From NCBI GenBank assembly GCA_026386955.1, contig JAPLMQ010000297.1, positions 1 through 64,000 on the forward strand: a stretch of DNA of 64,000 bases, given 5' to 3'. Positions 41,720-51,022 of this stretch are shown in pieces. Position 1 is the first letter of the stretch; each line of letters starts with the position of its first letter. The stretch is from Planctomycetota bacterium. GTDB taxonomy: Bacteria > Planctomycetota > Phycisphaerae > Phycisphaerales > Phycisphaeraceae. The position numbers and the translations under genes are program-made. The notes beneath the pieces are model-generated. The model saw nothing but the letters and a program-made list of their open reading frames with translations. It was not told the origin of the DNA and made no database searches.

Positions 41720-42880
41720 ATGTCCGACGCCGTCCTCATGCTGACTTTCCTTTCGCTCACGCTCCTCGCCACCGCCGCGATGGCCCAAACCGCTCCCGGC
41801 CCGGCGACTCAGGCCGCCGGCCAAGCCGCTTCGACAACCCAACCCGCGCCCGCGCTCGTCGGCGCGATCCGTTGGGAAGCGTGGCATGGCGACCTGGGCG
41901 AGCCGGGCAAGGCCGTGCAAAAAGCCCTCGGGCCCAAGGAGTGGCACGGCCGGCTGCCCTTCTTCGCCAAGGTCGTCTCCGACACGCAGGTCGAGATCCA
42001 AGGGGCGACTCAGGAGGTGATGGACCAGGAGATCGCCTACGCCCGCCGGGCGGGGCTCGACTACTTCGCCTTCGTCACCTATCCGCCCGATGCGTCGATG
42101 TCGCTGGGCCTGAAGCTCTTCCTCTCGAGCCAGCGGAAGGAAGGGATGAAGTTCTGCCTCTTCATCGAGAACGCGCGCTTCGGGACGCGGGCCAACCACC
42201 GGGCCAACATCGAGCGGTTCGCCGAGCTGATGGGCGAGCCGTCGTACCAGCGCGTGTTGGGCGGCCGGCCGCTGCTCTACGTCGGCTTCCTCCACGAGGG
42301 CCACCTCAAGAGCGAATGGGGCGGCGAGGAGGGGTTCCGCGGCGTGCTCGACGAGCTGCGCGGGCTGGTGCGCAAGCAGGGGCAGCCCGAGCCGTACATC
42401 GTGATCGCCGACTTCGACGCGAAGCGCGGCGGGGAGCTGCGGGCGGCGTTCCACGCGGACGCGCTGAGCAGCTACGTGAAGGCCGGGCCGGGGCACAACG
42501 GCACGCCCTACGCGGAGCTGGCCGCGGGGGCGGAGAAGTTCTGGAACGAGTGCGCCGCGACGGGCTCGGAGGTGGTGCCGATCGCGGTGGCGGGCTGGGA
42601 CCGCCGGCCGCGGATCATGCACCCCGTGCCGTGGGAGAAGGGGCAGAAGCCCGGCGAGGGGATGGAGCGCTACTACGCCGCCCCGACGCCGGCGGAACTG
42701 GGCGCGCACATCGCGCAGGCGGTCAAGTGGGTCGACAAGCATCCGGCCAAGGCGCCGTCGCGGGCCGTGCTGGTCTACGCGTGGAACGAGAACGACGAAG
42801 GCGGCTGGCTGGTGCCGACGCTGGGCGAGGGGACGGCGAGGATCGAGGCGGTGGCGCGGGCGCTGGGCCGGGGGAAGTGA
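41720..42880 (+). CDS. Exported GH99/GH71-like or WbsX-like glycosidase
   Basis: ATG 41720 (MSDAVLM) is used because the upstream open frame crosses a repeat arm; the product has 386 residues. A signal peptide (MLTFLSLTLLATAAMA) and a Gln/Ala/Thr linker precede a TIM-barrel-like domain: GAIRWEAWHGDLG, YARRAGLDYFAFVTY, KFCLFIENARFG, YIVIADFDAKRGG and the end motif AVLVYAWNENDEGGWLVPT, which is typical of GH99/GH71-like and WbsX-like proteins. A secreted endo-acting glycosidase is the likely role. Its stop codon abuts the stop codon of the convergent esterase gene with no spacer. Confidence 0.82.
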   Translation: MSDAVLMLTFLSLTLLATAAMAQTAPGPATQAAGQAASTTQPAPALVGAIRWEAWHGDLGEPGKAVQKALGPKEWHGRLPFFAKVVSDTQVEIQGATQEVMDQEIAYARRAGLDYFAFVTYPPDASMSLGLKLFLSSQRKEGMKFCLFIENARFGTRANHRANIERFAELMGEPSYQRVLGGRPLLYVGFLHEGHLKSEWGGEEGFRGVLDELRGLVRKQGQPEPYIVIADFDAKRGGELRAAFHADALSSYVKAGPGHNGTPYAELAAGAEKFWNECAATGSEVVPIAVAGWDRRPRIMHPVPWEKGQKPGEGMERYYAAPTPAELGAHIAQAVKWVDKHPAKAPSRAVLVYAWNENDEGGWLVPTLGEGTARIEAVARALGRGK

Positions 42881-44335
42881 TCAGGGCGAAGGCGATGTTT
42901 GGGCCGGCTTCCCCAACGCGGGAAGTCCCGGCGCATCGGTCCGGAACGGCGACGCCGGCAGGCCGGCCTTGTTGAAGAAGTTCACGTCGGGCGAGTTGGC
43001 CCAGGCAAAGCGGACGGCCACGGGGTTGGAGACCGCCGGGGCCGACACCAGGACCCGGTCGTCCACGATCTTCGCCGAGCCGGGGACGAACTTCATGTCC
43101 GCGCCCGCGATCGTGAAGCCGCGGAGGTCGCCGCCGCGGGCCTCAAGCCCGCCGCCGACGTGGGTGAAGGAGAGCGACGCCCGCCCGGCTTCGATCGTCA
43201 TGGCCTCGAATACCGGCCCGGAGTGCTCAAGCCTTTCGCCATAGGCGATCGCCCGGGCGGCGAGCGCCAGCCTCGCGCCGATCGGCTCCTTGCGCGGCGG
43301 GTGGATCTCGACGGGGTCGCCGCAGTCGGTCGCCACCACCATCGCGGTGCGCGGCGTGCCCAGCCACGACAGCAACTGGGCCTCTCGGAGCTCCGGCGGC
43401 CAGCGGTCGTTGCTCGCCGCCTGGACGAAGAGGAACGGGAACTCGCCCTGCCCCCACGCCTTGCGCCAACCGCGGATCATCGCGGGGAAAATCTCGCGGT
43501 AGCGCTCGGGGTTGGGGGAATCGGACTCACCCTGGTACCAGACCACCCCGCGGACCGCGTAGGGTTGGAGCGGCGCGATCATGCCGTTGTAGAGCTTCGA
43601 GGTGTTGGCCTTCAGTTCGTTCTCGACCTCGGCCTTGCGGGCGGGGCAATCGTCCCACGCCTCGCGGTTCATCCACCAGCCGATGGAGGTCGCGCCGACG
43701 GAGGCGTGGATCATGCCCACGGGGACGCCGAGCGCCTTGCGCAGATCGCGGGCGAAGAAGTAGCCCACGGCCGAGAACGCCCCGGCGTTGACCGACCCGG
43801 TCCAGGAGACGCCCACGTCCTCCAGCGGCGCGGGAGCCGACGCGGGCGGGCGCACGGTGCAGAGCCGGAGCAGCGGGTCGGCGGCGCCCTTCGACGCCTC
43901 CTTGCCGTTGGCGGCCACGTAGAGCTGCATCGCCATGTTCGATTGCCCGCTGCAGACCCAGACCTCGCCCACGAGCAGGTCGCGGATCGTGAGCGTGCCC
44001 TCGCCCGCGATCGTCATGTCGAACGGTCCGCCCGGCTTGAGCGGCTTTAGCTGGACGAGCCAGCGCCCGCCTTTGTCGGCGACGGCGGTGGCCTCTTGGC
44101 CCTGAAATTGGACGACGATCCCCTCTCCCGGGTTCGCCGTCCCCCAAATCGGGACATCCATCCCCTGCTGCAGCACGGCGCCGTCGGAGATCAGGCTGTG
44201 GGGCCTGGGCGCGCCGCGGGTGGGGTCGGGCGAGGCCAGCAAGGCGAAGGCGATCGCCAAGCGCAAAGCCCCACCGACCAGGCCGCGAGGGGCAGGCCTC
44301 GAACAATTGAGTCGGCCCATGAGCGCCGAGGACAT
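42881..44335 (-). CDS. Sialate O-acetylesterase-like SGNH/GDSL hydrolase, exported
   Basis: The ATG at 44335 gives 484 residues with a signal-like hydrophobic stretch (LVGGALRLAIAFALLASPDPT). Motifs of the sialate O-acetylesterase family are present: GEVWVCSGQSNMAMQLY carries the catalytic Ser, GVPVGMIHASVGATSIGWWM, VRGVVWYQGESD and the later VVATDCGDPVEIHPPRK with the His. Such enzymes remove O-acetyl groups from sialic acids or other glycans. It is the last gene of the long minus-strand run, 29 nt after the OppF-like gene, and sits near other sugar enzymes, so deacetylation of an acetylated glycan fits the context. Confidence 0.88.
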   Translation of the reverse strand: MSSALMGRLNCSRPAPRGLVGGALRLAIAFALLASPDPTRGAPRPHSLISDGAVLQQGMDVPIWGTANPGEGIVVQFQGQEATAVADKGGRWLVQLKPLKPGGPFDMTIAGEGTLTIRDLLVGEVWVCSGQSNMAMQLYVAANGKEASKGAADPLLRLCTVRPPASAPAPLEDVGVSWTGSVNAGAFSAVGYFFARDLRKALGVPVGMIHASVGATSIGWWMNREAWDDCPARKAEVENELKANTSKLYNGMIAPLQPYAVRGVVWYQGESDSPNPERYREIFPAMIRGWRKAWGQGEFPFLFVQAASNDRWPPELREAQLLSWLGTPRTAMVVATDCGDPVEIHPPRKEPIGARLALAARAIAYGERLEHSGPVFEAMTIEAGRASLSFTHVGGGLEARGGDLRGFTIAGADMKFVPGSAKIVDDRVLVSAPAVSNPVAVRFAWANSPDVNFFNKAGLPASPFRTDAPGLPALGKPAQTSPSP

Positions 44336-44364
44336 TCGACATCCCGCCTTGAAGCGCGTCCGAT

Positions 44365-45474
44365 TCACGCCTTCACCGACACCGCGCCGGCCAAGTTGGC
44401 CGTCTCGCTCGCGTAGAAGCAAGCCGTGGAGTGCGTGGCCGAGCCGTTCTGCGCCTCGAGCTGCGGGGCCTCGTTGACGCAGCGCGCCATCACGCGCACC
44501 GGCTCGCCCTGGATGCGCAGCTCCACCGTCGGGCCGGCGCCTGCGCCCCCCCTCGCGGCGAGCTGGCGGGTCAGCGGGCAGCGCGGGTGGAACGTGCAGC
44601 CTGACGGCGGGTTGATCGGCGAGGGCACCTCTCCGGGCAGGACGATGCGCTTCGACGACCGCACGGGGTCGGGCCTCGGGGCGGCCGAGAGCAGGGCCCG
44701 CGTGTAGGGATGGCGCGGGTCGCCGTAGAGCGAGTGCCGGTCGGCGACCTCGACGATCCGCCCCAAATACATCACCGCCACGCGGTCGCAGAAATGCTCG
44801 ACGACTGCGAGGTTGTGGGCGATGAAGAGGTAGCTCAGCCCCAGCTCCTCGCGCAGATCAGACAGGAGGTTGAGGATCTGCGACTGGATCGAGACGTCCA
44901 GGGCGCTGACCGGCTCGTCGCAGACGATGAACCGCGGCTCGAGGCCCAAGGCCCGGGCGATGCCGATGCGCTGGCGCTGCCCGCCCGAGAATTCGTGGTG
45001 GTATCGCCTTGCGTGGTCGGGGTCGAGCCCGACCTTGCGCAGGAGCGTGGCGACGCGGTCCTGCAGTTCGCTCCCGCGGGCGAGGCGGTGGACGCCGATG
45101 GGCTCGCCGATGATGCGCCCGACGGTCATGCGCGGGTTGAGGGAGCCGACGGGGTCCTGGAAGACGATCTGCATCTTCTGCCGGAGCCGGCGCATCGCGG
45201 CGCGGTCGGCGGCGAAGACGTCCTGCCCGTCGAATTTCACCGAGCCCTCGGTGGCGGGGATGAGCCGGAGGACGGTGCGCCCGACGGTCGACTTCCCGCA
45301 GCCCGACTCGCCGACGAGCCCGAGCGTCTCGCCCGGGGCGATGGCGAAGCTGACGTCGTCGACGGCCTTGACGTGGCCGACGGTCCGCCGCAGCAGTCCC
45401 CGCTTGACGGGGAAATAGGTCTTGAGGCGCGAGACGTCCAGCAGGGTCGCCGCGCCGGCACGGGGGGGAGTCAT
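44365..45474 (-). CDS. Oligopeptide/dipeptide ABC transporter ATP-binding protein (DppF/OppF-like)
   Basis: The 369-residue ATPase shows Walker [12 protein letters not shown], the signature [16 protein letters not shown], Walker B ([10 protein letters not shown]) and the C-terminal oligopeptide extension [21 protein letters not shown]. It begins with the hallmark [18 protein letters not shown]. It couples ATP hydrolysis to uptake of peptides or sugars through a membrane partner, but no permease or binding protein is nearby, so it must pair with components encoded elsewhere. A TATACT box 6 nt before the ATG implies its own promoter inside the long minus-strand run. Confidence 0.93.
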   Translation of the reverse strand: MTPPRAGAATLLDVSRLKTYFPVKRGLLRRTVGHVKAVDDVSFAIAPGETLGLVGESGCGKSTVGRTVLRLIPATEGSVKFDGQDVFAADRAAMRRLRQKMQIVFQDPVGSLNPRMTVGRIIGEPIGVHRLARGSELQDRVATLLRKVGLDPDHARRYHHEFSGGQRQRIGIARALGLEPRFIVCDEPVSALDVSIQSQILNLLSDLREELGLSYLFIAHNLAVVEHFCDRVAVMYLGRIVEVADRHSLYGDPRHPYTRALLSAAPRPDPVRSSKRIVLPGEVPSPINPPSGCTFHPRCPLTRQLAARGGAGAGPTVELRIQGEPVRVMARCVNEAPQLEAQNGSATHSTACFYASETANLAGAVSVKA

Positions 45475-45480
45475 GCGGAC

Positions 45481-45486
45481 AGTATA
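45481..45486 (-). promoter_or_regulatory. -10 box TATACT close to the OppF-like start codon
   Basis: TATACT on the minus strand ends 6 nt before the ATG at 45474, with no ribosome site between. This suggests an internal promoter and a leaderless message for the last two genes of the run. Confidence 0.5.
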
Positions 45487-45544
45487 GAAACCTCACGCGC
45501 GATCGCGCAGCGCCTCGGCGCGGCTCAGCGCGCCTCACCGTGCC

Positions 45545-46801
45545 TCATCGATCCGGAGGCGCGTCGAAGTAAGCCCGCGTCGCCGTGCGGGCCGGGAACG
45601 GGGCCGACTCGTGGTCCTTCATGGGCGCGGCGTTGAGCCAGACGAAATCGGTCTCGGCGTAGACGACGCTGCCGTGGTTGGGCGGTGCGGAGGTGGGGTC
45701 CGAGACGTAGTCGTTCCGCCGCCAGATGCCGCTCAAGCGGAAGCTCTCGCCGCTGGCGAAGAGCCGGCGGAACGGGAGCGTCACCCGCCGCGGACGGCGC
45801 GGGAAGCCCGGCCCCTTGGCCACCTTGGGCTTCGGGCCGCCCTCGTGGTTGAAATCCGCCATGTCCATCGTCGAGAGCGGCCGGCCGGCGATCTCGTAGT
45901 GGACGTCGTAGTTGGGGTCGTGCAGCACCCACTGGCGCAGGACGGAATCCCACACCTCGGCCATGAAGTGCCCCTCGGGCGTGTGCAGGTAGTTGGTGAC
46001 GCAGACGCAGCGGGCCTTGTGCCCCAGGGCCGCGGCGAAGCCGACCATCGCCGCCCCGTAGTGGACGCACATCACCACTCGCCCCTTGCGCCCGTGGGCC
46101 CACTTGCGTTTGCTCCAGTCGAGTATCGTCTCCGGGTCCCAGGGCGTGTAGCTGCCGGGGCGCGGGTCGTGCGTCCAGTAGGTCGCCAGCCAGGAGCGCA
46201 GCTGCAGCACCTGGGCCCAGGGCTCCTTCTCGCGGCGGATCGGCGCGGGGATCACGCCGAGCAGCTCGCGCACGCGCGGGTGCTTCGCGTCTTCGTAGAC
46301 CACCGAGGCCGGCGGCGGGTCTTGGAGCGTCGGGGCGTGAGAGCGCAGGCGGACGAGGTACTCGCCGCGGAGCACGCCGTGGGCCCCCATCGCGTGGTTG
46401 CGCCAGCTCTCGCCGCGGTCGGTGCTCAGGAAGCTCGCCGGCTTCTCGTGGCCGTTCTCCACGCCGAGGATCCACCCGTTCATGGCGGTGTTGCCGGCCC
46501 GCAGCTCGACCACGTTCGCCCCCGCCTTCAAGCGCCCCTTGGGCACGGCCACGCGGATCCAACTGAACCCGCGCGGCAGCCCCTCGCTGGGCTTGACCTT
46601 CGCCAGCGGCTTGCCGTTGAGCAGCACCTCCAGCGGCTGGCGGTTGCCGTCGTACATGGCCAGGCTCATCCACAGGTCGGCCGGGGCCTTGGCCGCGGCG
46701 GGCGGCAGCGTGAGGCCCTTGCGGGCCCAGCGCCACTTGCCGATCTCCTCGTTGAGGCCGATCAGGGCCCGGCCGGACTCGGTGTAGAAAAGCTTGCTCA
46801 T
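45545..46801 (-). CDS. Transglutaminase-like domain protein
   Basis: The 418-residue protein has a beta-sandwich-like N-terminal half (residues 10-150, LWMSLAMYDGNRQPLEVLLN) and a C-terminal transglutaminase/papain-like domain. The triad is visible as Cys in VVMCVHYGAAMVGFAAALG, His in EGHFMAEVWD and Asp in VLHDPNYDVHYE. Such domains act as peptidases or cross-linking enzymes. There is no signal peptide, so a cytoplasmic or secretion-independent role is likely. It lies 70 nt upstream of the OppF-like gene and 71 nt after a nucleotidyltransferase-like gene, consistent with one operon. Confidence 0.85.
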   Translation of the reverse strand: MSKLFYTESGRALIGLNEEIGKWRWARKGLTLPPAAAKAPADLWMSLAMYDGNRQPLEVLLNGKPLAKVKPSEGLPRGFSWIRVAVPKGRLKAGANVVELRAGNTAMNGWILGVENGHEKPASFLSTDRGESWRNHAMGAHGVLRGEYLVRLRSHAPTLQDPPPASVVYEDAKHPRVRELLGVIPAPIRREKEPWAQVLQLRSWLATYWTHDPRPGSYTPWDPETILDWSKRKWAHGRKGRVVMCVHYGAAMVGFAAALGHKARCVCVTNYLHTPEGHFMAEVWDSVLRQWVLHDPNYDVHYEIAGRPLSTMDMADFNHEGGPKPKVAKGPGFPRRPRRVTLPFRRLFASGESFRLSGIWRRNDYVSDPTSAPPNHGSVVYAETDFVWLNAAPMKDHESAPFPARTATRAYFDAPPDR

Positions 46802-46872
46802 GGTGGTTCCCTCTTTCCCCGTCTCTTTGCCCGTCTCGTTCTTCCCCTTCGCTCGCGCGGGACGCGGCTACA

Positions 46873-48189
46873 TCATGCCACGCCCGCGGCCGACCGTCCG
46901 CGGAGATCGTCGCCGATCACCTCCAGCACGCGCAGCACCGGCTCGTAGGTCGCCGCCACCGCCGCCGCCCGTTGGCGCTCCTGCCCGGGGGCGATGGGCG
47001 TGAGGGCCTCGCGCCCGAAGCGGGCGAAGCCGTCGGCGTCCGCCACGCTCAAGACGTTGCCACGGAGGCGACCGAGCACTTCCGCGGGCGCCAGTTTCTC
47101 GCCGAAGCGCAGCTGCCCGTAGAGCCGCAGGGGCGTCTCGAAGAACATCCCGCCCATCCGCCCCAGCTCGTTGCGGACCAGCCAAGCGGAATCGAAGCCG
47201 GGGATGACCTGCGCGTAGAACTGCAGCCGCCCCTGCATCAGCCGCACGAAGCGCACGCTGTCGAAGAAGGTGACGCGCGGGTCGACGGCGATCTTGGCGG
47301 TCTTGGCCTTGAGCCGGGCGACGTCGTCGGCCGGATCGACCTCGATCAGGGTCACGCGCCCCCGGCCCCCGAGCGAGGCGTACATCGCCGCGAGGTAGGC
47401 CTCCAGGTCGCGCTCGATCCGCGTCAGCCGGGGCTCGGCGTAGTCGGCGGGGACCTCGTAGTGGCGGTCGACGGCGTCGAAGATCTGGTCGATCACCTCG
47501 GGGCGCGGGAAGAGGTTGCGGGCGAGGCGCAGGGCCTCGAGCTTGCCGCGGCAGGCACGCCGCTGCGCCAGCGAGACGCCCGCCTGCACCGCCGGGGCGA
47601 AGTAGTGCATGTAGCGGCTGTGCAGCGGGTATTTGCTTTCGAAGCGCCCCATGTTGATGGGCGGGTCGATCCCGCGCTGGTAGGGGCCGAAGTAGGCGGC
47701 CAGCTTCTTGAGGTGGAAGGCCTCGTCCTCCACGCCCCAGGGGCGGGCGGCCAGGGCCGACTCGGTCGCCTCGATCACGGCGCGGTCGCCGCTGTAGAAG
47801 GTCCACTGCGGGAACTCGGGGTAGTAGGCCCGCGGGTCGACCACCTCGTCGGCGGCGAGGTTGATGCCAGGCAGGTGCTCGAGGATGCGGGCCCAGCGGG
47901 GATGGCTGCGGGCGAGTTGGGCGTGCACCGCACCGACGCCCACGGAGATCTCGGCCCATTCGCGGGCCCGCGTGCCCGCGGCGGCGATGAAGCGGGTGTC
48001 GAAGTCGGACATGCCGGGGATGAGGTCCTCGCGGGCCCACTTGCCGCCGATGACGCGCAGCTGCGGGCAGCGGGCCCGGCAGGCGTCGAAGTAGACGGCC
48101 ATGAACTCGTCGAAATCGTCGAGGGGGCGCGGGGCGAAGATGGGACCCATGTCTGTTTCCGGGGGCGGGAGCGGGTTGGCGTCGCTCAT
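46873..48189 (-). CDS. Nucleotidyltransferase-like protein of unknown function
   Basis: ATG 48189 overlaps the upstream Gfo/Idh/MocA stop codon as ATGA (438 residues). The segment VIGGKWAREDLIPGMSDFDT resembles the Gly-rich plus D-x-D core of pol-beta-type nucleotidyltransferases, but the rest of the family is not recognised. Two-thirds of the chain is helical (LAQRRACRGKLEALRLARNL, RIERDLEAYLAAMYASL) with a C-terminal helix-rich end. It is conserved in context between oxidoreductases and a transglutaminase, so a sugar-nucleotide or tagging step is possible. Confidence 0.6.
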   Translation of the reverse strand: MSDANPLPPPETDMGPIFAPRPLDDFDEFMAVYFDACRARCPQLRVIGGKWAREDLIPGMSDFDTRFIAAAGTRAREWAEISVGVGAVHAQLARSHPRWARILEHLPGINLAADEVVDPRAYYPEFPQWTFYSGDRAVIEATESALAARPWGVEDEAFHLKKLAAYFGPYQRGIDPPINMGRFESKYPLHSRYMHYFAPAVQAGVSLAQRRACRGKLEALRLARNLFPRPEVIDQIFDAVDRHYEVPADYAEPRLTRIERDLEAYLAAMYASLGGRGRVTLIEVDPADDVARLKAKTAKIAVDPRVTFFDSVRFVRLMQGRLQFYAQVIPGFDSAWLVRNELGRMGGMFFETPLRLYGQLRFGEKLAPAEVLGRLRGNVLSVADADGFARFGREALTPIAPGQERQRAAAVAATYEPVLRVLEVIGDDLRGRSAAGVA

Positions 48190-49229
48190 GGCTTTGCCTT
48201 CCCGCCCGCGCGGCCCGCGGCTCGTCCCGTTGCCCCGCCCGCCGCGTAGATCGCGTCCATCAGCTCGTCGACCTTCGCCGCCTCGTCGAGCGGGCAGATC
48301 GGCTGCCGCCCCTCGCGCACCGCGGCGACAAAGTCCTCGATCAACGGGAGATGGACATTCGCGGCCGGGGGAAGGTCGAGCTCGCGCGTCTCGCGGCCGA
48401 GGGTCAGCTTCACCGGGCCGGAGTCGAAGGGCGACCAGACCAGCCGCCCCTCTGTGCCGACGATCTCCATGTCGTGCCCGAAGGTCTTGGAGTTCCACCC
48501 GAAGTTCACCTGCACCGGCGCCCCCGGAATTTTTCCCTTCGCCCCCGGGAGCATGAGCAGCGCGGCGGCGGTGTCCTCCACTTCATAAGGCTGGACGGTC
48601 GTGCCGACGAAGGCGCTCTTGACCGTCGGCACACCCGCGAGATGAATGAGCATGTCGAGCATGTGGGAGCCGACGTCGGACATCGGCCCCCCGCCGCTCT
48701 CGGCCCAGCTCACGCGCCAGAGCTTGGGGTCGTCGGCCGCGGGGCTGAACCAGCTCTGGCAATTCATGCGCACCAGCACCAGTGGCCCCAGCGCGCCGGA
48801 GCGCATCAGCTCGCGGGCGTGGGCGGCCCGGGGCGAGCAGCGGCGGTAGTAGGCGCACCCGACGCGCTGCCGGGGCGACGCCGCCGCGAGGCGGGCCAGC
48901 TCGCGGGCCTCGCCGCCGTGGAGCGAGAGCGGCTTCTCGATCAGCACGTGCGTCCCGGCGGCGATGGCCTTCTTCGCCTCGAGCGCATGCCGGCGGACGG
49001 AGGTGGCGATGTAGACGGCGCTGGCCTTGGTCTTGGCCAGCGCCTCGTCGAGATTGTCGTAGACCTCGCCCGCGCCGTGCTGCTGGGCCAGCGCCGTCGC
49101 CCGCGATTTCTCGCCGCAGATCCCGACCAGCCGGCTCCCGGCCGCGCCGGTCAGCGCCGCCGCGACGCGCTTGCGCACGATGTCGCCCGTGCCCACCAGC
49201 AGCCAATCGACCGTCGCCTGCTCGCTCAT
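48186..49229 (-). CDS. Gfo/Idh/MocA-family oxidoreductase
   Basis: AAGGAG lies before ATG 49229, giving 347 residues. The Rossmann part begins WLLVGTGDIVRKRVAAALTG; the catalytic Lys is in HVLIEKPLSLHGGE and the second signature is SDVGSHMLDMLIHLAG. The C-terminal half is the substrate domain. A short insert near residue 232-240 (PGAKGKIPGAP) is encoded by two CCCCCGG units. The start overlaps the stop of the upstream NodB-like gene, and its stop overlaps the next start, so three genes are translationally chained. NAD(P)-dependent oxidation of a sugar is the expected chemistry. Confidence 0.92.
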   Translation of the reverse strand: MSEQATVDWLLVGTGDIVRKRVAAALTGAAGSRLVGICGEKSRATALAQQHGAGEVYDNLDEALAKTKASAVYIATSVRRHALEAKKAIAAGTHVLIEKPLSLHGGEARELARLAAASPRQRVGCAYYRRCSPRAAHARELMRSGALGPLVLVRMNCQSWFSPAADDPKLWRVSWAESGGGPMSDVGSHMLDMLIHLAGVPTVKSAFVGTTVQPYEVEDTAAALLMLPGAKGKIPGAPVQVNFGWNSKTFGHDMEIVGTEGRLVWSPFDSGPVKLTLGRETRELDLPPAANVHLPLIEDFVAAVREGRQPICPLDEAAKVDELMDAIYAAGGATGRAAGRAGGKAKP

Positions 49230-50998
49230 CGTCGCTCCTTCGCGGTTCCGTATCGTGCCGTGATCATCACCCGGCCTCGCCCCGGCGGGATGGCAGCGGA
49301 GACGACCTCCTCGCCGTGGCGCTCGATCGCCTGGCTCGGCGCTGCGGCCCCGTCGACGCTCATCGCCTCGAGCCGTTGTCCGCGCCATGTTGCGGGGAGC
49401 CAGAAGCGCAGCCCCTCGGGCGCCGGCGGGCCCGCGGCCACGAGCTGCAGCTCCCGCCCGTCCCAATTCAGCCGCTCGACGCTCCAGCCGTCGCGGGCGA
49501 GCCAGAACCTGCACCACTGGTCGTACGACCAGACGGGAAAGCCCTTGCGCTTCGCCACGCGGAGCGTCTCGCGCCCCGCGTCGGCGGAGAAGAGCGCCCA
49601 GCCGCCGGGATGGAAGTTCACGCCGTAGGGCGTGTGCCAGTGGCGGGCGATATCGTCGAGGACGCGGGCCAGCATCGCCGCCCAGGCTTCGGGCACGAGC
49701 TTGGCGGAGTATTCGACGGTGGGGTGGAAGTGCGTGTCGTCGGAGGGGTGCGTGGGCTGCTGCAGGACGTCGAGCATGCGTCCGTCGGGGCGGCAGAAGC
49801 GCACGGGCATCGCCGAGCCGAAGCCCGCGTAGGGCTGCAGGTCGCGCGAGCGCAGGTAGGCGGCCGCCACGAAGTAGTTGGCGTCCATCCGCACGCCCAG
49901 CCGCTCCTCGATCTCGATCATCTCGAGGTAGCCGGCCCACGCGGTGCAGTGGTTGCGGAGGCTCATCGGCATCTCGCCCGCCAACTCGGCGTAGAGGTGG
50001 ATCTGCCGCTCGAACTCCGCCAGGCGCTCGGCGACGGGCTTCTTGTCGAGCGGGCGGATGTTGGGGTGCGGGCCGACGTCGTGGTGGGCGCGGTAGCGGT
50101 CGATGTCGGCCCGGGTGGAGGGCGTGTCGTTGGGGATGATGTAGAGGTTCATCCGCCCGCCCGCGGCCGCGACCTCGTCGAGCTCCGCGTCGCTCTGCGC
50201 GACGGGGGCGAAATCCTCGTCGCCGGAGAAGAGCAAGAGGCCCGGCGAGTCGCCCGGCACGTGGGCGAGCAGCGGGGCCGGCGCGGGGAGGCAGCGCAGC
50301 GCGAGGTCGACCAGCAGGCGGGCGAGCAGGTCGGCGAAGGGGACCCACCCCGCCTCGCGCAGGCCCATGTCGGGCGGCAAATGCGAGGGGCGACTGCAGC
50401 CGTCCTCGGGGGGGATGCGCTCCTGCAGCGCGGGGTCGCCCTGGCGGAGCAGCAGCACGGAGAGCGGCAAGTCGAAGGCCAGCGCGATGATGCGCCCGCG
50501 CCCCACGGCTCGCTCGAAGATGCCGGGCGTCTCGCCCTTGTATTGCCCCGGCGGGGAGAGGTAGCCGAGCGGGCGCGGCGGTTGGGCCGATTTTTCCGCG
50601 TTGCTTGTCGGGGCGTAGTCGCGCACGGGGCCGACGATGGGCAGGAGGTCGCCTGTCAGTCCCGCGACGCGCATGCCCGTCACCCGCAGGCGGGCGGGGC
50701 CGGGCTTCTCGCCGAGGTCGTCGAGCCCGGCCTCGCGCCGCAGCGCGGGGCCGGGGAGCATCGTGATGAGCGAGCCGCCGCGCTGGACGTAGGCGATGGC
50801 GGCGCGGGCGACGGCCTCGTCGGCGTCGGCGTCAGAGTCGGCGCCGTTCGGGAGGATCGCCACCGGCGCGTCGGCGGGGTCGAGCGTGGGCAAGCTCTTC
50901 AGCGGTGCGAGGGCGATCGCGCGCAGGCCCCAGCCGCGGCAGAGCTCCAGCGCGTAGTCGCACAGGCCGGCACGATGTTCGAGGATGACGATGCGCAT
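49226..50998 (-). CDS. GATase-like domain plus NodB-like polysaccharide deacetylase-like protein
   Basis: ATG 50998 (MRIVILEHRAGLCD) gives 590 residues. The first 150 resemble a class I amidotransferase-like or ThuA-like Rossmann segment (VAILPNGADSDADADEAVAR, AYVQRGGSLITMLPG). The centre has a NodB-like pattern: LLLFSGDEDFAP with paired acidic residues, MNLYIIPNDTPSTRADID and SLRNHCTAWAGYLEMIE with a His; the C-terminus is a beta-sandwich (LRFWLPATWRGQRLEAMSVD). It is probably a carbohydrate de-N-acetylase or related enzyme in the same pathway as the NodB gene at 53477. Classification is by pattern only. Confidence 0.6.
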   Translation of the reverse strand: MRIVILEHRAGLCDYALELCRGWGLRAIALAPLKSLPTLDPADAPVAILPNGADSDADADEAVARAAIAYVQRGGSLITMLPGPALRREAGLDDLGEKPGPARLRVTGMRVAGLTGDLLPIVGPVRDYAPTSNAEKSAQPPRPLGYLSPPGQYKGETPGIFERAVGRGRIIALAFDLPLSVLLLRQGDPALQERIPPEDGCSRPSHLPPDMGLREAGWVPFADLLARLLVDLALRCLPAPAPLLAHVPGDSPGLLLFSGDEDFAPVAQSDAELDEVAAAGGRMNLYIIPNDTPSTRADIDRYRAHHDVGPHPNIRPLDKKPVAERLAEFERQIHLYAELAGEMPMSLRNHCTAWAGYLEMIEIEERLGVRMDANYFVAAAYLRSRDLQPYAGFGSAMPVRFCRPDGRMLDVLQQPTHPSDDTHFHPTVEYSAKLVPEAWAAMLARVLDDIARHWHTPYGVNFHPGGWALFSADAGRETLRVAKRKGFPVWSYDQWCRFWLARDGWSVERLNWDGRELQLVAAGPPAPEGLRFWLPATWRGQRLEAMSVDGAAAPSQAIERHGEEVVSAAIPPGRGRVMITARYGTAKERR

Positions 50999-51022
50999 GG
51001 TCCGCTGCCCCAATCGTGCGGT

